A stretch of DNA of 64,000 bases from an uncultured Flaviramulus sp. Lineage in GTDB: Bacteria > Bacteroidota > Bacteroidia > Flavobacteriales > Flavobacteriaceae. A model generated the notes under the pieces. That model made no database searches and was not told the DNA's origin. It was given only the letters and a program-made list of their open reading frames with translations. The position numbers and the translations under genes were made by a program. Below, in pieces: positions 1 through 8,724 of this stretch (positions are counted from its first letter, which is position 1; every line of letters starts with the position of its first letter). The stretch covers positions 372,001 to 436,000 of the forward strand of contig CANMUP010000003.1 of NCBI GenBank assembly GCA_947501105.1. Direction: 5' to 3'.

Positions 1-76
1 TTTTAATATCATTAGTTGCATGAACCAAATGAATATTAAGAGTAAAAACTAGTATAAAGAATAGAAGCCTTGGCAT
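1..76 (-). CDS. Secreted protein, N-terminal fragment (runs off the window)
   Basis: A reading frame starts at an ATG at position 76 on the minus strand and stays open to the window edge. The 25 visible residues begin MPRLLFFILVFTLNIHLVHA, a classic signal peptide (short basic start, hydrophobic core, small residue before a likely cleavage after HA). Nothing of the mature protein is visible, so no function can be given. It lies 43 bp downstream of the esterase on the same strand and could be co-transcribed with it. Confidence 0.55.
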   Translation of the reverse strand, partial: MPRLLFFILVFTLNIHLVHATNDIK

Positions 77-119
77 ATTATTAAGACTAAAATAATTACA
101 AAATGTTACAAAATTTATG

Positions 120-986
120 CTATAAATGGTTATTTATGAAAACTTTAAGTTTTTGCCATGTATCTAATAATTCTAGACCAACCCAACCGTGTCCAGCATT
201 AGGATAAAGTGTAAATTCATGGACAACGTTTAAGCTTTGGAGTTTATCTCTCATATCTGTTCCTTGTGTAGTTGGAATTAATGGATCTTTCCCGCCATAA
301 AACAGAATAGTTGGAGGCGAGGTAGTTTTAACTTGATGATAAGGACTTACTTCTTCTAAAAAAGTAGTTGTTGCATTTTCTCCATATAAATTGAGTAAGC
401 CTTGTAATGCAGGACTTGTGTTATTTAAATATGCAGGGTCAGTAAAATTCGTTGGACCTACAATACTACATACCATATTTACATTATTATTATTAGTGTC
501 AAACGCATAACTCCAAAGCATAGATAAGTGTGCGCCTGCGCTCGTACCAATAAACCCGATGGTATTAGAAATGGAGTATTTCAATTTATTATCATTTAAA
601 AAACTAATAATATTTGTAATATCATCAATTTGCATGGGATAAGGTTTATTATTATTGTCTGCTAACCTGTAATTAATATTTACAATAGCCAAATCAGGAA
701 AATCTTGACGTAATAAATCTTTTATAGGGTTCATATCAGCTTTGTCTCCAGAGGTCCACCCACCTCCATGTACTAAAACCATTACTTTGGTACTAGTGGT
801 TCTGTTTGCTGGTAAATACAAATCGAATTTTTGATCGGTGTCTTCGCCATAAGAAATATTTAATTCTTGGTAGTATCTTGTTGGGTCAATTCCAACGTTA
901 TTTTCTTCGTTTGCTTTCTCATTTGAACAATTAAAAAACACCAAAGCAAAAACAAAAATTAAGAAATTTGTTTTTTTAAGTTTCAT
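120..986 (-). CDS. Secreted alpha/beta-hydrolase (esterase/lipase, BD-FAE-like) lipoprotein
   Basis: A 288-residue alpha/beta-hydrolase. The N-terminus is a lipoprotein signal with the Cys of FFNC near residue 20, so it is probably anchored in a membrane. The fold shows the oxyanion-hole motif HGGGW (about residues 73-77), the nucleophile elbow GTSAGAH (about 147-153, Ser catalytic), an Asp in GGKDPLIP and a C-terminal His in NAGHGW. HGGGW plus GxSAG is typical of carboxylesterases and BD-FAE/feruloyl-esterase-like enzymes. The substrate cannot be told from sequence; acetyl or other esters on carbohydrates are plausible in this lineage. It is divergent from the Sua5-type gene, whose start is 48 bp away. 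Confidence 0.85.
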   Translation of the reverse strand: MKLKKTNFLIFVFALVFFNCSNEKANEENNVGIDPTRYYQELNISYGEDTDQKFDLYLPANRTTSTKVMVLVHGGGWTSGDKADMNPIKDLLRQDFPDLAIVNINYRLADNNNKPYPMQIDDITNIISFLNDNKLKYSISNTIGFIGTSAGAHLSMLWSYAFDTNNNNVNMVCSIVGPTNFTDPAYLNNTSPALQGLLNLYGENATTTFLEEVSPYHQVKTTSPPTILFYGGKDPLIPTTQGTDMRDKLQSLNVVHEFTLYPNAGHGWVGLELLDTWQKLKVFINNHL

Positions 987-1033
987 TTTAAAAATAATAT
1001 CTACTTTGTAAACGCATTTACAAGATAGTTATT

Positions 1034-1654
1034 ATGGCTGAGTTTTTAAGAATATATGAAGAAAACCCCAATCCCATTGCGATTGAAAATGTGGTTGCTA
1101 TTCTAAAGCGAGGAGGTATAATTATATATCCAACAGATTCTGTTTATGGTTTAGGGTGTGATATTACTAACATAAAGGCTTTAGAGCGTATTGCAAAAAT
1201 CAAGCAAGTAAAACTTGAAAAAGCCAACTTTTCGTTTGTTTGTCATGATTTAAGCAATTTAAGTGACTATGTTAAACAAATAGATACATCAACATTTAAA
1301 ATTTTAAAGCGAGCACTCCCTGGGGCTTATACATTTATTCTTCCTGGAGCTAAAACATTACCAAACCCTTTTAAAAAGCGTAAAACAGTTGGTATTCGTG
1401 TACCAAATAATAACATAGCTTTAGATATTGTTAAACAATTGGGGAATCCAATAATATCAACCTCAATACATGATGAAGATGAAGTTTTAGAATACACTAC
1501 CGATCCAGAATTGATATTAGAAAAATGGGGAGATAAGGTAGATTTAGTTATTGATGGTGGCTATGGCGATAATGAACCTTCAACAATTATAGACTTATCT
1601 GACGATGAACCTGTTATTATTAGAGAAGGGAAAGGGAGTTTAGAGATTTTCTAA
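1034..1654 (+). CDS. L-threonylcarbamoyladenylate synthase (Sua5/YciO/YrdC family)
   Basis: A 206-residue single-domain YrdC-fold protein. Members make threonylcarbamoyl-AMP from threonine, bicarbonate and ATP, for the t6A modification of tRNAs that read ANN codons. Visible hallmarks are GGIIIYPTDSVYGLGCD near residue 30 (the substrate pocket), the basic KRKTVGIRVPNN stretch near 115-126, and ISTSIH near 145. It lacks the C-terminal Sua5 domain, so it is a YrdC/YciO/YwlC-type member. YciO-like paralogues without t6A activity exist and cannot be excluded. The Ser/Thr pocket and length fit the family. Confidence 0.88.
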   Translation: MAEFLRIYEENPNPIAIENVVAILKRGGIIIYPTDSVYGLGCDITNIKALERIAKIKQVKLEKANFSFVCHDLSNLSDYVKQIDTSTFKILKRALPGAYTFILPGAKTLPNPFKKRKTVGIRVPNNNIALDIVKQLGNPIISTSIHDEDEVLEYTTDPELILEKWGDKVDLVIDGGYGDNEPSTIIDLSDDEPVIIREGKGSLEIF

Positions 1655-1718
1655 TTCCATTAAAAATATAAATTGAATAGATAATAATTTTACAAAGACA
1701 ATTAATAAATATAACTTT

Positions 1719-3113
1719 ATGAATTTAGCCGAAATTAATAGTGACATTCCTTTATTTGCAAACGACACCATTATTTTTGGCGTTTTAAGTATAACACTTG
1801 CATTAATATTTTACACATCAAGTTTACCTCGTTTTAAAAAGTTTTATAATATAGTTCCTGCACTTTTATTATGCTATTTTATTCCATCAGTTTTAAGTTC
1901 TGTTGGTTTAATTGCTGATAAATGGATTGACGTTTCGGCTGCTATAGATCATTTAAAATCGCTTTATGGTAATTTAGATGGTGTCACAAATTTAGATACT
2001 TTAAAAGATTATGTTTTAGCAAATAAAATTGATGCTTCTGAATATTCAAAGTTTGTTGGTGGCAGTAAATTGTATTATGTAGCCTCAAGGTTTTTATTGC
2101 CAGCATCATTGGTGCTTTTAACTATGAGTATCGATTTAAAAGGTGTGTTTAAGCTGGGTTCTAAAGCATTAATTATGTTTTTAACTGCTACAATAGGCGT
2201 CATGATTGGTGGGCCATTAGCCATTGTGTTTTTTAACTATGTTGCACCAGATATATTAATTGCAGTAGAAGGGACAGAATTATGGAAAGGTTTATCTACT
2301 GTAGCTGGAAGTTGGATTGGTGGTGGCGCTAATCAATTGGCTATGAAAGAGCAATGGGAGGTTAGTGATAGTCTTTTTAGTATCATGGCTGTGGTAGATG
2401 TTTTAGTAGCCGAAGTTTGGATGGCCTTTTTGCTTTTAGGAGTGGCAAAATCTGATAGGTTGGATAAGTATTTTAAAGCAGATAATTCTTCAATAAAACA
2501 GCTTAAAGATAAGATGGAGAAGTTTAGCTTGGAAACAGCTAGAGTGCCTTCTTTTAACGATTTGATAATACTTTTAGGTATTGGTTTTGGTGTAACTTCA
2601 ATAGGGCATTTGGTAGGTGATAATTTAGGTGTTTGGATAAAAGAAAATGCGCCGCTTCTTGTTGATTTTGGACTTGGAAGTTCGTTTTTCTGGTTGATTA
2701 TAACTGCAACAACTATTGGTATTGTTTTATCGTTTACTAAACTTAAAAGTTACGAAGGCGCTGGGGCTAGTAAAATAGGTACTGTTTTTATTTATATTCT
2801 TGTTGCATCTATAGGGATGAAAATGAATTTGAATGCTATAGTAGATAATATAAGCTTGTTTGCTATAGGGTTTGTCTGGATGATTATTCATGTGGGCTTA
2901 TTATTTATTGTTGCCAAAATTATAAAAGCTCCTTATTTCTTTTTAGCAGTGGGCTCTAAAGCCAATATTGGTGGAGCTGCATCTGCACCAGTTGTAGCCG
3001 GTGCTTTTCATCCATCGTTAGCGCCTGTTGGTGTCTTATTGGCGGTTTTAGGATATGCTTTAGGAACTTATGGTGCTTTTGCTTGTGCTTTAATGATGAA
3101 GTGGGTGAGTTGA
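1719..3113 (+). CDS. DUF819 family integral membrane protein (putative permease)
   Basis: A 464-residue, very hydrophobic protein with about 11-12 membrane segments spread along its length. Glycine-rich loops such as GSWIGGGANQLAMKE (about residue 197) and GSKANIGGAASAPVVAGAFH (about 410) are the repeated signature of the DUF819 (YjcL-like) family, whose two halves are related and resemble sodium-dependent carboxylate or gluconate transporters. No substrate is established. It stands alone downstream of the Sua5-type gene, 64 bp away, with no terminator visible between. Confidence 0.85.
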   Translation: MNLAEINSDIPLFANDTIIFGVLSITLALIFYTSSLPRFKKFYNIVPALLLCYFIPSVLSSVGLIADKWIDVSAAIDHLKSLYGNLDGVTNLDTLKDYVLANKIDASEYSKFVGGSKLYYVASRFLLPASLVLLTMSIDLKGVFKLGSKALIMFLTATIGVMIGGPLAIVFFNYVAPDILIAVEGTELWKGLSTVAGSWIGGGANQLAMKEQWEVSDSLFSIMAVVDVLVAEVWMAFLLLGVAKSDRLDKYFKADNSSIKQLKDKMEKFSLETARVPSFNDLIILLGIGFGVTSIGHLVGDNLGVWIKENAPLLVDFGLGSSFFWLIITATTIGIVLSFTKLKSYEGAGASKIGTVFIYILVASIGMKMNLNAIVDNISLFAIGFVWMIIHVGLLFIVAKIIKAPYFFLAVGSKANIGGAASAPVVAGAFHPSLAPVGVLLAVLGYALGTYGAFACALMMKWVS

Positions 3114-3298
3114 TTTAATTTGTAGCGAATTGATTTTATCAGAAAAAGCGATAATTTTGTTTAATTGTATATATAAATGGTTAAAACGGATTCATATGCT
3201 TGAAAAACATTGCATGTAATTTAACTGAAATAATTGTAACCAACTTTCCATTTTAATCGTCCTAAGTAGAAATATAGCTCTATATTCTTGACTTATTT

Positions 3299-3976
3299 AT
3301 GATTAAACTAAAAATTACATGGCGCTACTGTCTAGCTTTTTACTGCATTATCATGCTCTATGTGTCATTGCATGAATTAATTCATCATTTTGCTGGATAT
3401 TTGATTTGTGGAGATTGGGGAATTAAAACATTCAACTATTTTGAAACTGCCTGTGATAATGAAAAAAAATCTTTCATAGCAACATATATTGGTCCGCTTT
3501 TTACTTTCACGATGATGTATTTTGGAATGTATTTATTGAAGAAAGGAAATTCAGATTATAAAAAACATCTTGGTTTTGCAATAATATTTGCACAATTACC
3601 ATTACAAAGAATGGTTTCGCCTTTTTTTAGAATGAATGACGAATTTTATGCATCCTCCAAATTATTTGGGAATACAGACATTGTATATTGGTCTGTAATA
3701 TTAATTATTTGGTTAATTTGCATGCCTCCAATTATTAAAGCATTTCAAGCAATTGGAAATAAAAATAGAGTTCTTTGGTTTTTGTTTTACTTAACATTAT
3801 TTCCATATCTAATATGGGGACCTATTTTTGGCGGACTTGAATATCTTATGGTGGAAAAGAAGTTTTTGGCTCAATCGGTAATAGGCATAGGTTTGTTATT
3901 TATCCTAAATGAAATTATTACAATCATAGCTTATTACTATACTAAAAAATATATAAACCCAAATCAAAAGGATTAA
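3299..3976 (+). CDS. Membrane protein with an HELIH (HExxH) motif, unknown function
   Basis: A 225-residue polytopic membrane protein with about 5-6 hydrophobic segments. Near residues 24-28 the first segment contains HELIH followed by HFAG, a zinc-metalloprotease-like HExxH placed inside a membrane helix, as in M50 site-2 proteases. A second M50 ligand motif (NxxPxxxxDG) is not obvious, so protease activity is uncertain. I do not recognise the family. It is monocistronic, with 185 bp of featureless sequence before it and a repeat-rich gap after it. Lower confidence applies to function, not to the gene being real. Confidence 0.7.
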   Translation: MIKLKITWRYCLAFYCIIMLYVSLHELIHHFAGYLICGDWGIKTFNYFETACDNEKKSFIATYIGPLFTFTMMYFGMYLLKKGNSDYKKHLGFAIIFAQLPLQRMVSPFFRMNDEFYASSKLFGNTDIVYWSVILIIWLICMPPIIKAFQAIGNKNRVLWFLFYLTLFPYLIWGPIFGGLEYLMVEKKFLAQSVIGIGLLFILNEIITIIAYYYTKKYINPNQKD

Positions 3977-4138
3977 AACTGCATACAACAAGGTTTTAGT
4001 TAATTACTGACTTCCTTTGGCTCGTTTTCTTTTGCTAACTTAATTCTAGTCAACTCAACTAACCATGAACGAACTCGTTAAACGAACCTTTCAAAAACAA
4101 ATCACCTTCCAGTTGAAAGCATTAGTTAGCAAATGTGC

Positions 4139-4290
4139 GCGTTAAGGATTGCAATGGCATCCTTTTTAAAAATAAAAGAAACCAATACATTTTGTAATAA
4201 ATAAAATTTGGCAGATAGCCACGTCGCTAACTCCTTGCTATGACGTTTTAAAAAGATATAATGGAAAGCCTGACCCGATAGGGTAACGCC
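4139..4290 (+). repeat. Dispersed intergenic repeat, family A, copy 1 (with nested family B insert)
   Basis: Starts GCGTTAAGGATTG and ends GGAAAGCCTGACCC...GGGTAACGCC. The same head and tail recur at 44148-44224 with a different middle. In this copy the inverted arms CTTTTTAAAA (about 4162-4171) and TTTTAAAAAG (4246-4255) could pair, and a second repeat type lies exactly between them. The tail can form a small GACCC/GGGT hairpin. The element sits between convergent genes. The preceding gap (3977-4138) begins with GCATACAACAAGG and may belong to another intergenic repeat that I cannot delimit. Confidence 0.6.
4210..4245 (-). repeat. Nested partial copy of dispersed repeat family B
   Basis: Read on the minus strand this begins CGTCATAGCAAGGAG and continues through GCGACGTGGCTATCTGCC. 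It matches the head of the repeats at 45327-45401 (GTCATAACGAGGAGCAAAGC) and 49771-49893 (CGTCATTACGAGGAAG). The expected far end (CGCAATGAC) is not seen, so the copy is partial or diverged. It lies between the two inverted arms of family A copy 1. Confidence 0.55.
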
Positions 4291-4318
4291 ATAATACTGA
4301 AATAAATTCAGCACAAAG

Positions 4319-4348
4319 AAAAAGCCCAACCTTTCGATTGAGCTTTTT
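4319..4348 (-). terminator. Rho-independent terminator downstream of the OmpA-like gene
   Basis: Arms AAAAAGCCCAA and TTGAGCTTTTT pair with one mismatch around a short loop. On the minus strand the hairpin is followed by a T tract. It begins 21 bp past the stop codon of the OmpA-like lipoprotein gene. Confidence 0.75.
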
Positions 4349-4369
4349 AATATTATAATTGAAAGCTAA

Positions 4370-5209
4370 TTAGTTTCCACCAGCTTCAAGGTTTTTCATT
4401 TCTTTTTCGATCATGTCGTAAAACTGATCGATTTTTGGTAAAATAACAATACGAGTACGTCTGTTTTTTGCTCTGTTTTCAGCAGTGTCATTATCTACTA
4501 ATGGTACATAGTGACTACGACCTGCAGCAATTAACTGACCTGGATTAACATCAAGTTCTTGCAATACTCTAATGATAGATGTAGAACGTTTTACACTTAA
4601 ATCCCAGTTATCTAATAAAGGCTCTTTTCTGTAAGACACATTATCTGTATGACCTTCTACCATACACTCGAAATCTGGTTTGCTATTAACAACTTTCGCT
4701 ACTTTTGCAAGTACATCTTTTGCTTTGCTTGTTACATTATAGCTACCGCTCTTAAATAATAATTTATCAGCAATAGAAATAAATACAACCCCTTTTTCTA
4801 CGTTTACTTCAATATCTGGGTCGTTAATACCAACTTCTCGTTTTAAACTTGTTACAAGTGCCAGTGTTACACTGTCCTTTTTAGTAATCGCATCTTGTAA
4901 ACGCGTAATTTTAAGGTCTTTCTCTTTAATACTTTCAAGAGTTTTTTCTACATTACTAGCTCCTTTAGCTGATAATATTTGTAAATTATCATTGCTTTTC
5001 CTTAAATCTGCAATTTGCTCTTCTAATGCTGTTGCTCTTGCTGTAACTGAAGCTCTGTCTTCTAAACATGAGTTTAATTTAACAGTAGCGGAGTTTAATA
5101 AATCTTGAGTTTCTTTTTGTTTTGCTTCTAAGTCTGTAAACTGTTTTTTTGAAATACATGAACTTAATAGAAAAACTGTAGATAAGCTAAGTAATAAAAC
5201 TTTTTTCAT
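4370..5209 (-). CDS. OmpA family peptidoglycan-binding lipoprotein
   Basis: A 279-residue outer-membrane lipoprotein. The start was set at the ATG at 5209, because it directly precedes a lipoprotein signal (MKKVLLLSLSTVFLLSSC); the upstream in-frame extension has no signal character. After the lipid-attached Cys comes a coiled coil (about residues 20-125, heptad-like LEEQIADLRKSNDNLQIL) and then an OmpA C-terminal domain (about 145-265). The latter has the landmarks LLFKSGS, VEGHTDNVSY and NRAKNRRTRI, the Asp/Arg pair that grips diaminopimelate in peptidoglycan. Coiled coil plus OmpA domain suggests a spacer tying the outer membrane to the wall. A terminator follows. Confidence 0.9.
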   Translation of the reverse strand: MKKVLLLSLSTVFLLSSCISKKQFTDLEAKQKETQDLLNSATVKLNSCLEDRASVTARATALEEQIADLRKSNDNLQILSAKGASNVEKTLESIKEKDLKITRLQDAITKKDSVTLALVTSLKREVGINDPDIEVNVEKGVVFISIADKLLFKSGSYNVTSKAKDVLAKVAKVVNSKPDFECMVEGHTDNVSYRKEPLLDNWDLSVKRSTSIIRVLQELDVNPGQLIAAGRSHYVPLVDNDTAENRAKNRRTRIVILPKIDQFYDMIEKEMKNLEAGGN

Positions 5210-5309
5210 AATTAAATAATGGATTAGATTCCCTGTTTTTGTTGATATCGACAAAAGTATATAAAAAACCGTTTAATGTGACATTGTTAACAAAACTTTT
5301 ACTAACTAT

Positions 5310-6302
5310 TTATAAACTTCTATATATTTTTTTATTATTTACGAAATAAGCAAAGACTATAGATGTTTTTTGATAATATTTTATGGTTTGTTTTAGCGCT
5401 TTCCTCTGTTTTAATAAATAACCTAGATGTGAATAAAAACTAAAATGAGCTTTAATGATTGCTATAATGTGTTTAAATTTTAGTTCGAACAAAAATTTAA
5501 TACCTGCAAGACCATCTAAAATTAAACGAATAAATATTAAATATAAAATATTGCCTTTTGCATTTTTTGTTAGTGTGAATAAACTATTTCTAAAATTTAA
5601 AAAGGTTTTTTTAGGATTAGTATTACTTAAAGTTGCACCACCAACATGATAAATAGTTGATGTTCCAACATATTTTATGTTGTAGCCTAAGTTTTTGGCT
5701 CTCCAGCACAAGTCAATCTCTTCCATGTGTGCAAAAAAGGCTTCATCCAATCCGTTTAATTCTTTAAAAACTTCGCTTCTTATGAATAGGCAAGCACCAG
5801 AAGCCCAAAATATTTCTGAAGTATTATCAAATTGTCCAGAATCTTTTTCAATGGTATTAAAAATGCGTCCTCGACAATACGGATAGCCAAATTTATCAAT
5901 AAATCCACCAGCTGCACCAGCATATTCAAAATGATCTTTCTCTTTAAAATCTAATAATTTTGGTTGAATTATTGCCGTGTTTGATTCCTTCTGAAAGGTT
6001 TCAATAATTGGAGCAAGCCAGTTTGCTGTAACTTCTACATCACTGTTTAGCAAACAAAACACATCAGCTTCAATTAATTTTAAGGCATCATTGTAGCCTT
6101 TTGCATAACCGCCATTAATTTTATTTTGAATAATCTTAACTGAAGGAAATGTTTCTTTTATAAATTTTACTGAATCATCTGAAGAAGCATTATCTGCCAA
6201 ATAAATTTCTGAATCTTTTGAAGAATGTTTAATTATTGATGGTAAGAATTGTTCCAATAACTTTTTCCCGTTCCAGTTTAATATGACGATGGCTATTTTC
6301 AT
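5310..6302 (-). CDS. Family 2 glycosyltransferase (rhamnosyltransferase-like)
   Basis: A 330-residue GT2 enzyme with a GT-A fold. Landmarks are IVILNWNGKKLLE at the N-terminus, LADNASSDDS (nucleotide site), NGGYAKGYNDAL, the metal-binding-like LLNSDVEVT near residue 87-95, and the C-terminal MEEIDLCWRAKNLGY (EDxDLxxR-type acceptor/catalytic region, about 192-206). A hydrophobic C-terminal segment (about 248-285) may anchor it at the membrane. GT2 enzymes of this shape add rhamnose or similar sugars to cell-surface glycans; the sugar here is unknown. It overlaps the upstream HSDR_N-type gene by 4 bp (ATGA), so the pair is translationally coupled. Confidence 0.88.
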   Translation of the reverse strand: MKIAIVILNWNGKKLLEQFLPSIIKHSSKDSEIYLADNASSDDSVKFIKETFPSVKIIQNKINGGYAKGYNDALKLIEADVFCLLNSDVEVTANWLAPIIETFQKESNTAIIQPKLLDFKEKDHFEYAGAAGGFIDKFGYPYCRGRIFNTIEKDSGQFDNTSEIFWASGACLFIRSEVFKELNGLDEAFFAHMEEIDLCWRAKNLGYNIKYVGTSTIYHVGGATLSNTNPKKTFLNFRNSLFTLTKNAKGNILYLIFIRLILDGLAGIKFLFELKFKHIIAIIKAHFSFYSHLGYLLKQRKALKQTIKYYQKTSIVFAYFVNNKKIYRSL

Positions 6303-6745
6303 TGATTATAATCTGGGATTTCTTTTAAAAAATTATAACACTCATTATCAAAATCCATTTGGCAATAATAATGATTTAATCCGTTTGTTACCATTAAATA
6401 GTTTGCATTTAGCACCAAATTATATTGTGCAATTTGATCGAAAGTACTTTGATTAATAGTAATTGTTGGAGATTTACACTCAACAATTAAGTGAATACTA
6501 CCATCAGAATTATAAACTACAATATCGTATCGTTTTTTTAATGTATTAACAATTAGCTCCTTTTCAACATTTATTAAAGATTTTGGATACTGTTTAACAT
6601 CTATTAAATATTGAATACAATGTTGACGTACCCATTCTTCGGGTTGTAAAATCACAAATTTTTTGCGAATACTATCGAAAATAGAAATTTTATTTTCGCT
6701 ACTTTTGAAACGAAACGAATATGTAGGGAAATTAAGTTTTTGCAC
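6299..6745 (-). CDS. Orphan type I restriction R-subunit N-terminal domain protein (HSDR_N_2-like)
   Basis: A 148-residue protein resembling the N-terminal nuclease domain of HsdR without helicase parts. I chose the GTG at 6745 (giving MQKLNFPTYSFRFKSS) because members I recall start this way. The longer TTG start at 6772 would collide with the holA start. PD-(D/E)xK-like residues are visible: DIVVYNSDG (Asp, about residue 73) and LIVECKSP (ExK, about 84-91). No HsdM or HsdS is nearby. It lies between divergent holA and the coupled glycosyltransferase, a setting that looks conserved rather than mobile. The role is unknown; DNA repair or nuclease is inference. Confidence 0.78.
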   Translation of the reverse strand: MQKLNFPTYSFRFKSSENKISIFDSIRKKFVILQPEEWVRQHCIQYLIDVKQYPKSLINVEKELIVNTLKKRYDIVVYNSDGSIHLIVECKSPTITINQSTFDQIAQYNLVLNANYLMVTNGLNHYYCQMDFDNECYNFLKEIPDYNQ

Positions 6746-6771
6746 TACACAAATTTGGTGATTTTTTTTCA

Positions 6772-7776
6772 ATGGACGAAGTCAAACAATTAGTAACCGA
6801 TATAAAAAACAAAAATTTGAAGCCTATTTACTTTTTAATGGGTGAAGAGTCTTATTATATTGATAAAATTTCAGATTTTATTGAAAGCAATGTGCTTTTA
6901 GAAGAAGAAAAAGGATTTAACCAAATGGTTTTATATGGACGTGATGTATCTATTGAAGATATAGTAGGCAATGCTAAACGTTATCCTATGATGGCAGAGC
7001 GACAAGTTGTTATTATAAAGGAGGCTCAAGATTTATCGCGTACTATTGAAAAATTGACAGATTATGTTAATAATCCTCAACCTACAACGGTTTTGGTTGT
7101 TAATTATAAATACAAGAAAATTGATAAGCGCAAAGCTTTATATAAAGCCATTAAAAAAGTTGGCGTCGTTTATGAAAGTAAAAAGTTATATGAAAATCAG
7201 GTAGCAGATTGGATTCGTCGCGTATTATCGCCTAAAAATTATACTATTTCTCCAAAAGCAGCGCAAATGTTGGTTGAATTTTTGGGAACTGACTTAAGTA
7301 AAATCAATAATGAATTGGAAAAGCTTCAAATTATTTTACCAAAAGGAAGCCAGATAACTCCAGAAATTATTGAAGAGAATATAGGGATAAGTAAAGATTT
7401 TAATAATTTTGAGTTACGAAAAGCTATTGGAGAACGTAATGTGATTAAAGCACACCAAATAGTTAATTATTTTGCTGATAACCCAAAGGATAATCCAATG
7501 GTAGTTACTGTGGCATTATTGTTTAACTTTTTTTCGCAATTGCTTCATTATCACGGATTAAAAGATAAATCTCCACGCAGTGTTGCATCAGCTTTAAAAG
7601 TAAACCCATATTTTGTTAGTGAGTATATCACTGCCGCAAGAAATTACCCGATGAGAAAAGTGAGTGCTATTGTTTCCATATTGAGGGAGTTTGATGTTAA
7701 AAGCAAAGGTGTTGGTTCTAATGCAGTGCCCCAAGGTGATTTGTTAAAGGAGCTGTTGGTTAAAATTTTATCTTAA
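6772..7776 (+). CDS. holA: DNA polymerase III subunit delta
   Basis: A 334-residue clamp-loader delta subunit. It opens the beta sliding clamp within the clamp-loader complex (delta, delta-prime, tau/gamma). The N-terminus has PIYFLMGEESYYIDKISDFIE and the beta-interacting region near QMVLYGRDVS. The degenerate AAA+ fold lacks a functional Walker A, as expected for delta. The C-terminal collar-like helices include FELRKAIGERN and the conserved end VPQGDLLKELLVKIL. The length is normal. It is divergent from the HSDR_N protein, whose GTG start is only 26 bp away, so the two promoters must overlap. Confidence 0.9.
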   Translation: MDEVKQLVTDIKNKNLKPIYFLMGEESYYIDKISDFIESNVLLEEEKGFNQMVLYGRDVSIEDIVGNAKRYPMMAERQVVIIKEAQDLSRTIEKLTDYVNNPQPTTVLVVNYKYKKIDKRKALYKAIKKVGVVYESKKLYENQVADWIRRVLSPKNYTISPKAAQMLVEFLGTDLSKINNELEKLQIILPKGSQITPEIIEENIGISKDFNNFELRKAIGERNVIKAHQIVNYFADNPKDNPMVVTVALLFNFFSQLLHYHGLKDKSPRSVASALKVNPYFVSEYITAARNYPMRKVSAIVSILREFDVKSKGVGSNAVPQGDLLKELLVKILS

Positions 7777-7786
7777 AAAAACAGAC

Positions 7787-8680
7787 ATGAACAATATAAA
7801 ATATTTGATAATAATTTGTTTTTCAATTTTGGTTTGTTGTAAACAATCAAAAACTGAAAAGCTAAAAACAGAAAAAAGTGTTGAAATTGTATTAGAAAAA
7901 CTTTGGGAAACAGATACAATACTAAAAACTTGTGAAGCTGTTAGATATAATCCTGATAAAGATATAATTTATGTATCTAATATAGGAAGCGTGCCTCCAG
8001 ATGCTAAAGATAATGATGGCAGTATTTCTATACTTGATGAAGATGGAAAAGTTTTAAATCAAAATTGGGTAACTGGGATTAGTGCACCAAAAGGATCTGA
8101 TTTCTATAAGAATACACTTTATGTTACTGATGTTAATGAAGTTGTTGAGATTGATATTGAAACAGGGAATGTAGATAATAAGTATGTAGTTGAAGATGCT
8201 GTCTTTTTAAATGATTTAAGTGTTGATACTAATGGAGATGTTTTTTTTACCGATTCTAGAGGAGATCGAGTTTTAAAATTAGCCAATAATGAAGTTTCTC
8301 CCTGGTTAGACTTAGTAGGTGTTAATCCAAATGGTATACTTGTAGAAAAGGAACGTATTCTTGTGGTTTCATATAGCAACGGAAATCTTATAGCTATAGA
8401 TAAAAAAACAAAAAAGAGAGATGTAATTGCCACAGAAATTGTTGGTGGCGACGGAATTGTATCTATTAATGAAGGATATCTTGTATCTACTTGGCAAGGC
8501 GAAATTTTCTTTGTAGATAAGAATTTGAAAAATAGCAAAGCCATAAAAATATTAGATACAAAAGCAGATAAACTTAACGCAGCTGATATTTCTATTATAC
8601 CAGAAAAGAATATATTACTAGTTCCTACATTTTTTGGTAATAGTGTAATCGCGTATAAAATTAATACAAGCTATAAGTAA
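7787..8680 (+). CDS. SMP-30/gluconolactonase-like beta-propeller lipoprotein
   Basis: A 297-residue exported lipoprotein (signal ending ILVCC, lipid on Cys). The rest reads as a six-bladed beta-propeller like SMP-30/gluconolactonase or strictosidine-synthase proteins. Blade-like stretches include DIIYVSNIGS, LYVTDVNEVVEIDIETGNV, VFFTDSRGDRVLKL and VNPNGILVEKERILVVSYSNG. Acidic and Asn residues in DLSVDTNGD and GVNPNGI could bind a metal. The enzyme activity and substrate are not evident. It starts 10 bp after holA and may be read from the same transcript. Confidence 0.8.
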   Translation: MNNIKYLIIICFSILVCCKQSKTEKLKTEKSVEIVLEKLWETDTILKTCEAVRYNPDKDIIYVSNIGSVPPDAKDNDGSISILDEDGKVLNQNWVTGISAPKGSDFYKNTLYVTDVNEVVEIDIETGNVDNKYVVEDAVFLNDLSVDTNGDVFFTDSRGDRVLKLANNEVSPWLDLVGVNPNGILVEKERILVVSYSNGNLIAIDKKTKKRDVIATEIVGGDGIVSINEGYLVSTWQGEIFFVDKNLKNSKAIKILDTKADKLNAADISIIPEKNILLVPTFFGNSVIAYKINTSYK

Positions 8681-8724
8681 GTTAAGGGGTAATTTGTTTT
8701 CAGTTTTATTATAGAATTTAATGG

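Noticed and set aside
4126-4329. 67-residue minus-strand frame
   Set aside because: It lies entirely within the nested intergenic repeat and the OmpA-gene terminator; its protein has no recognisable features.
8119-8544. 141-residue minus-strand frame
   Set aside because: It runs antisense through the SMP-30-like gene, has a Ser/Thr-rich, shadow-like composition and no family features.
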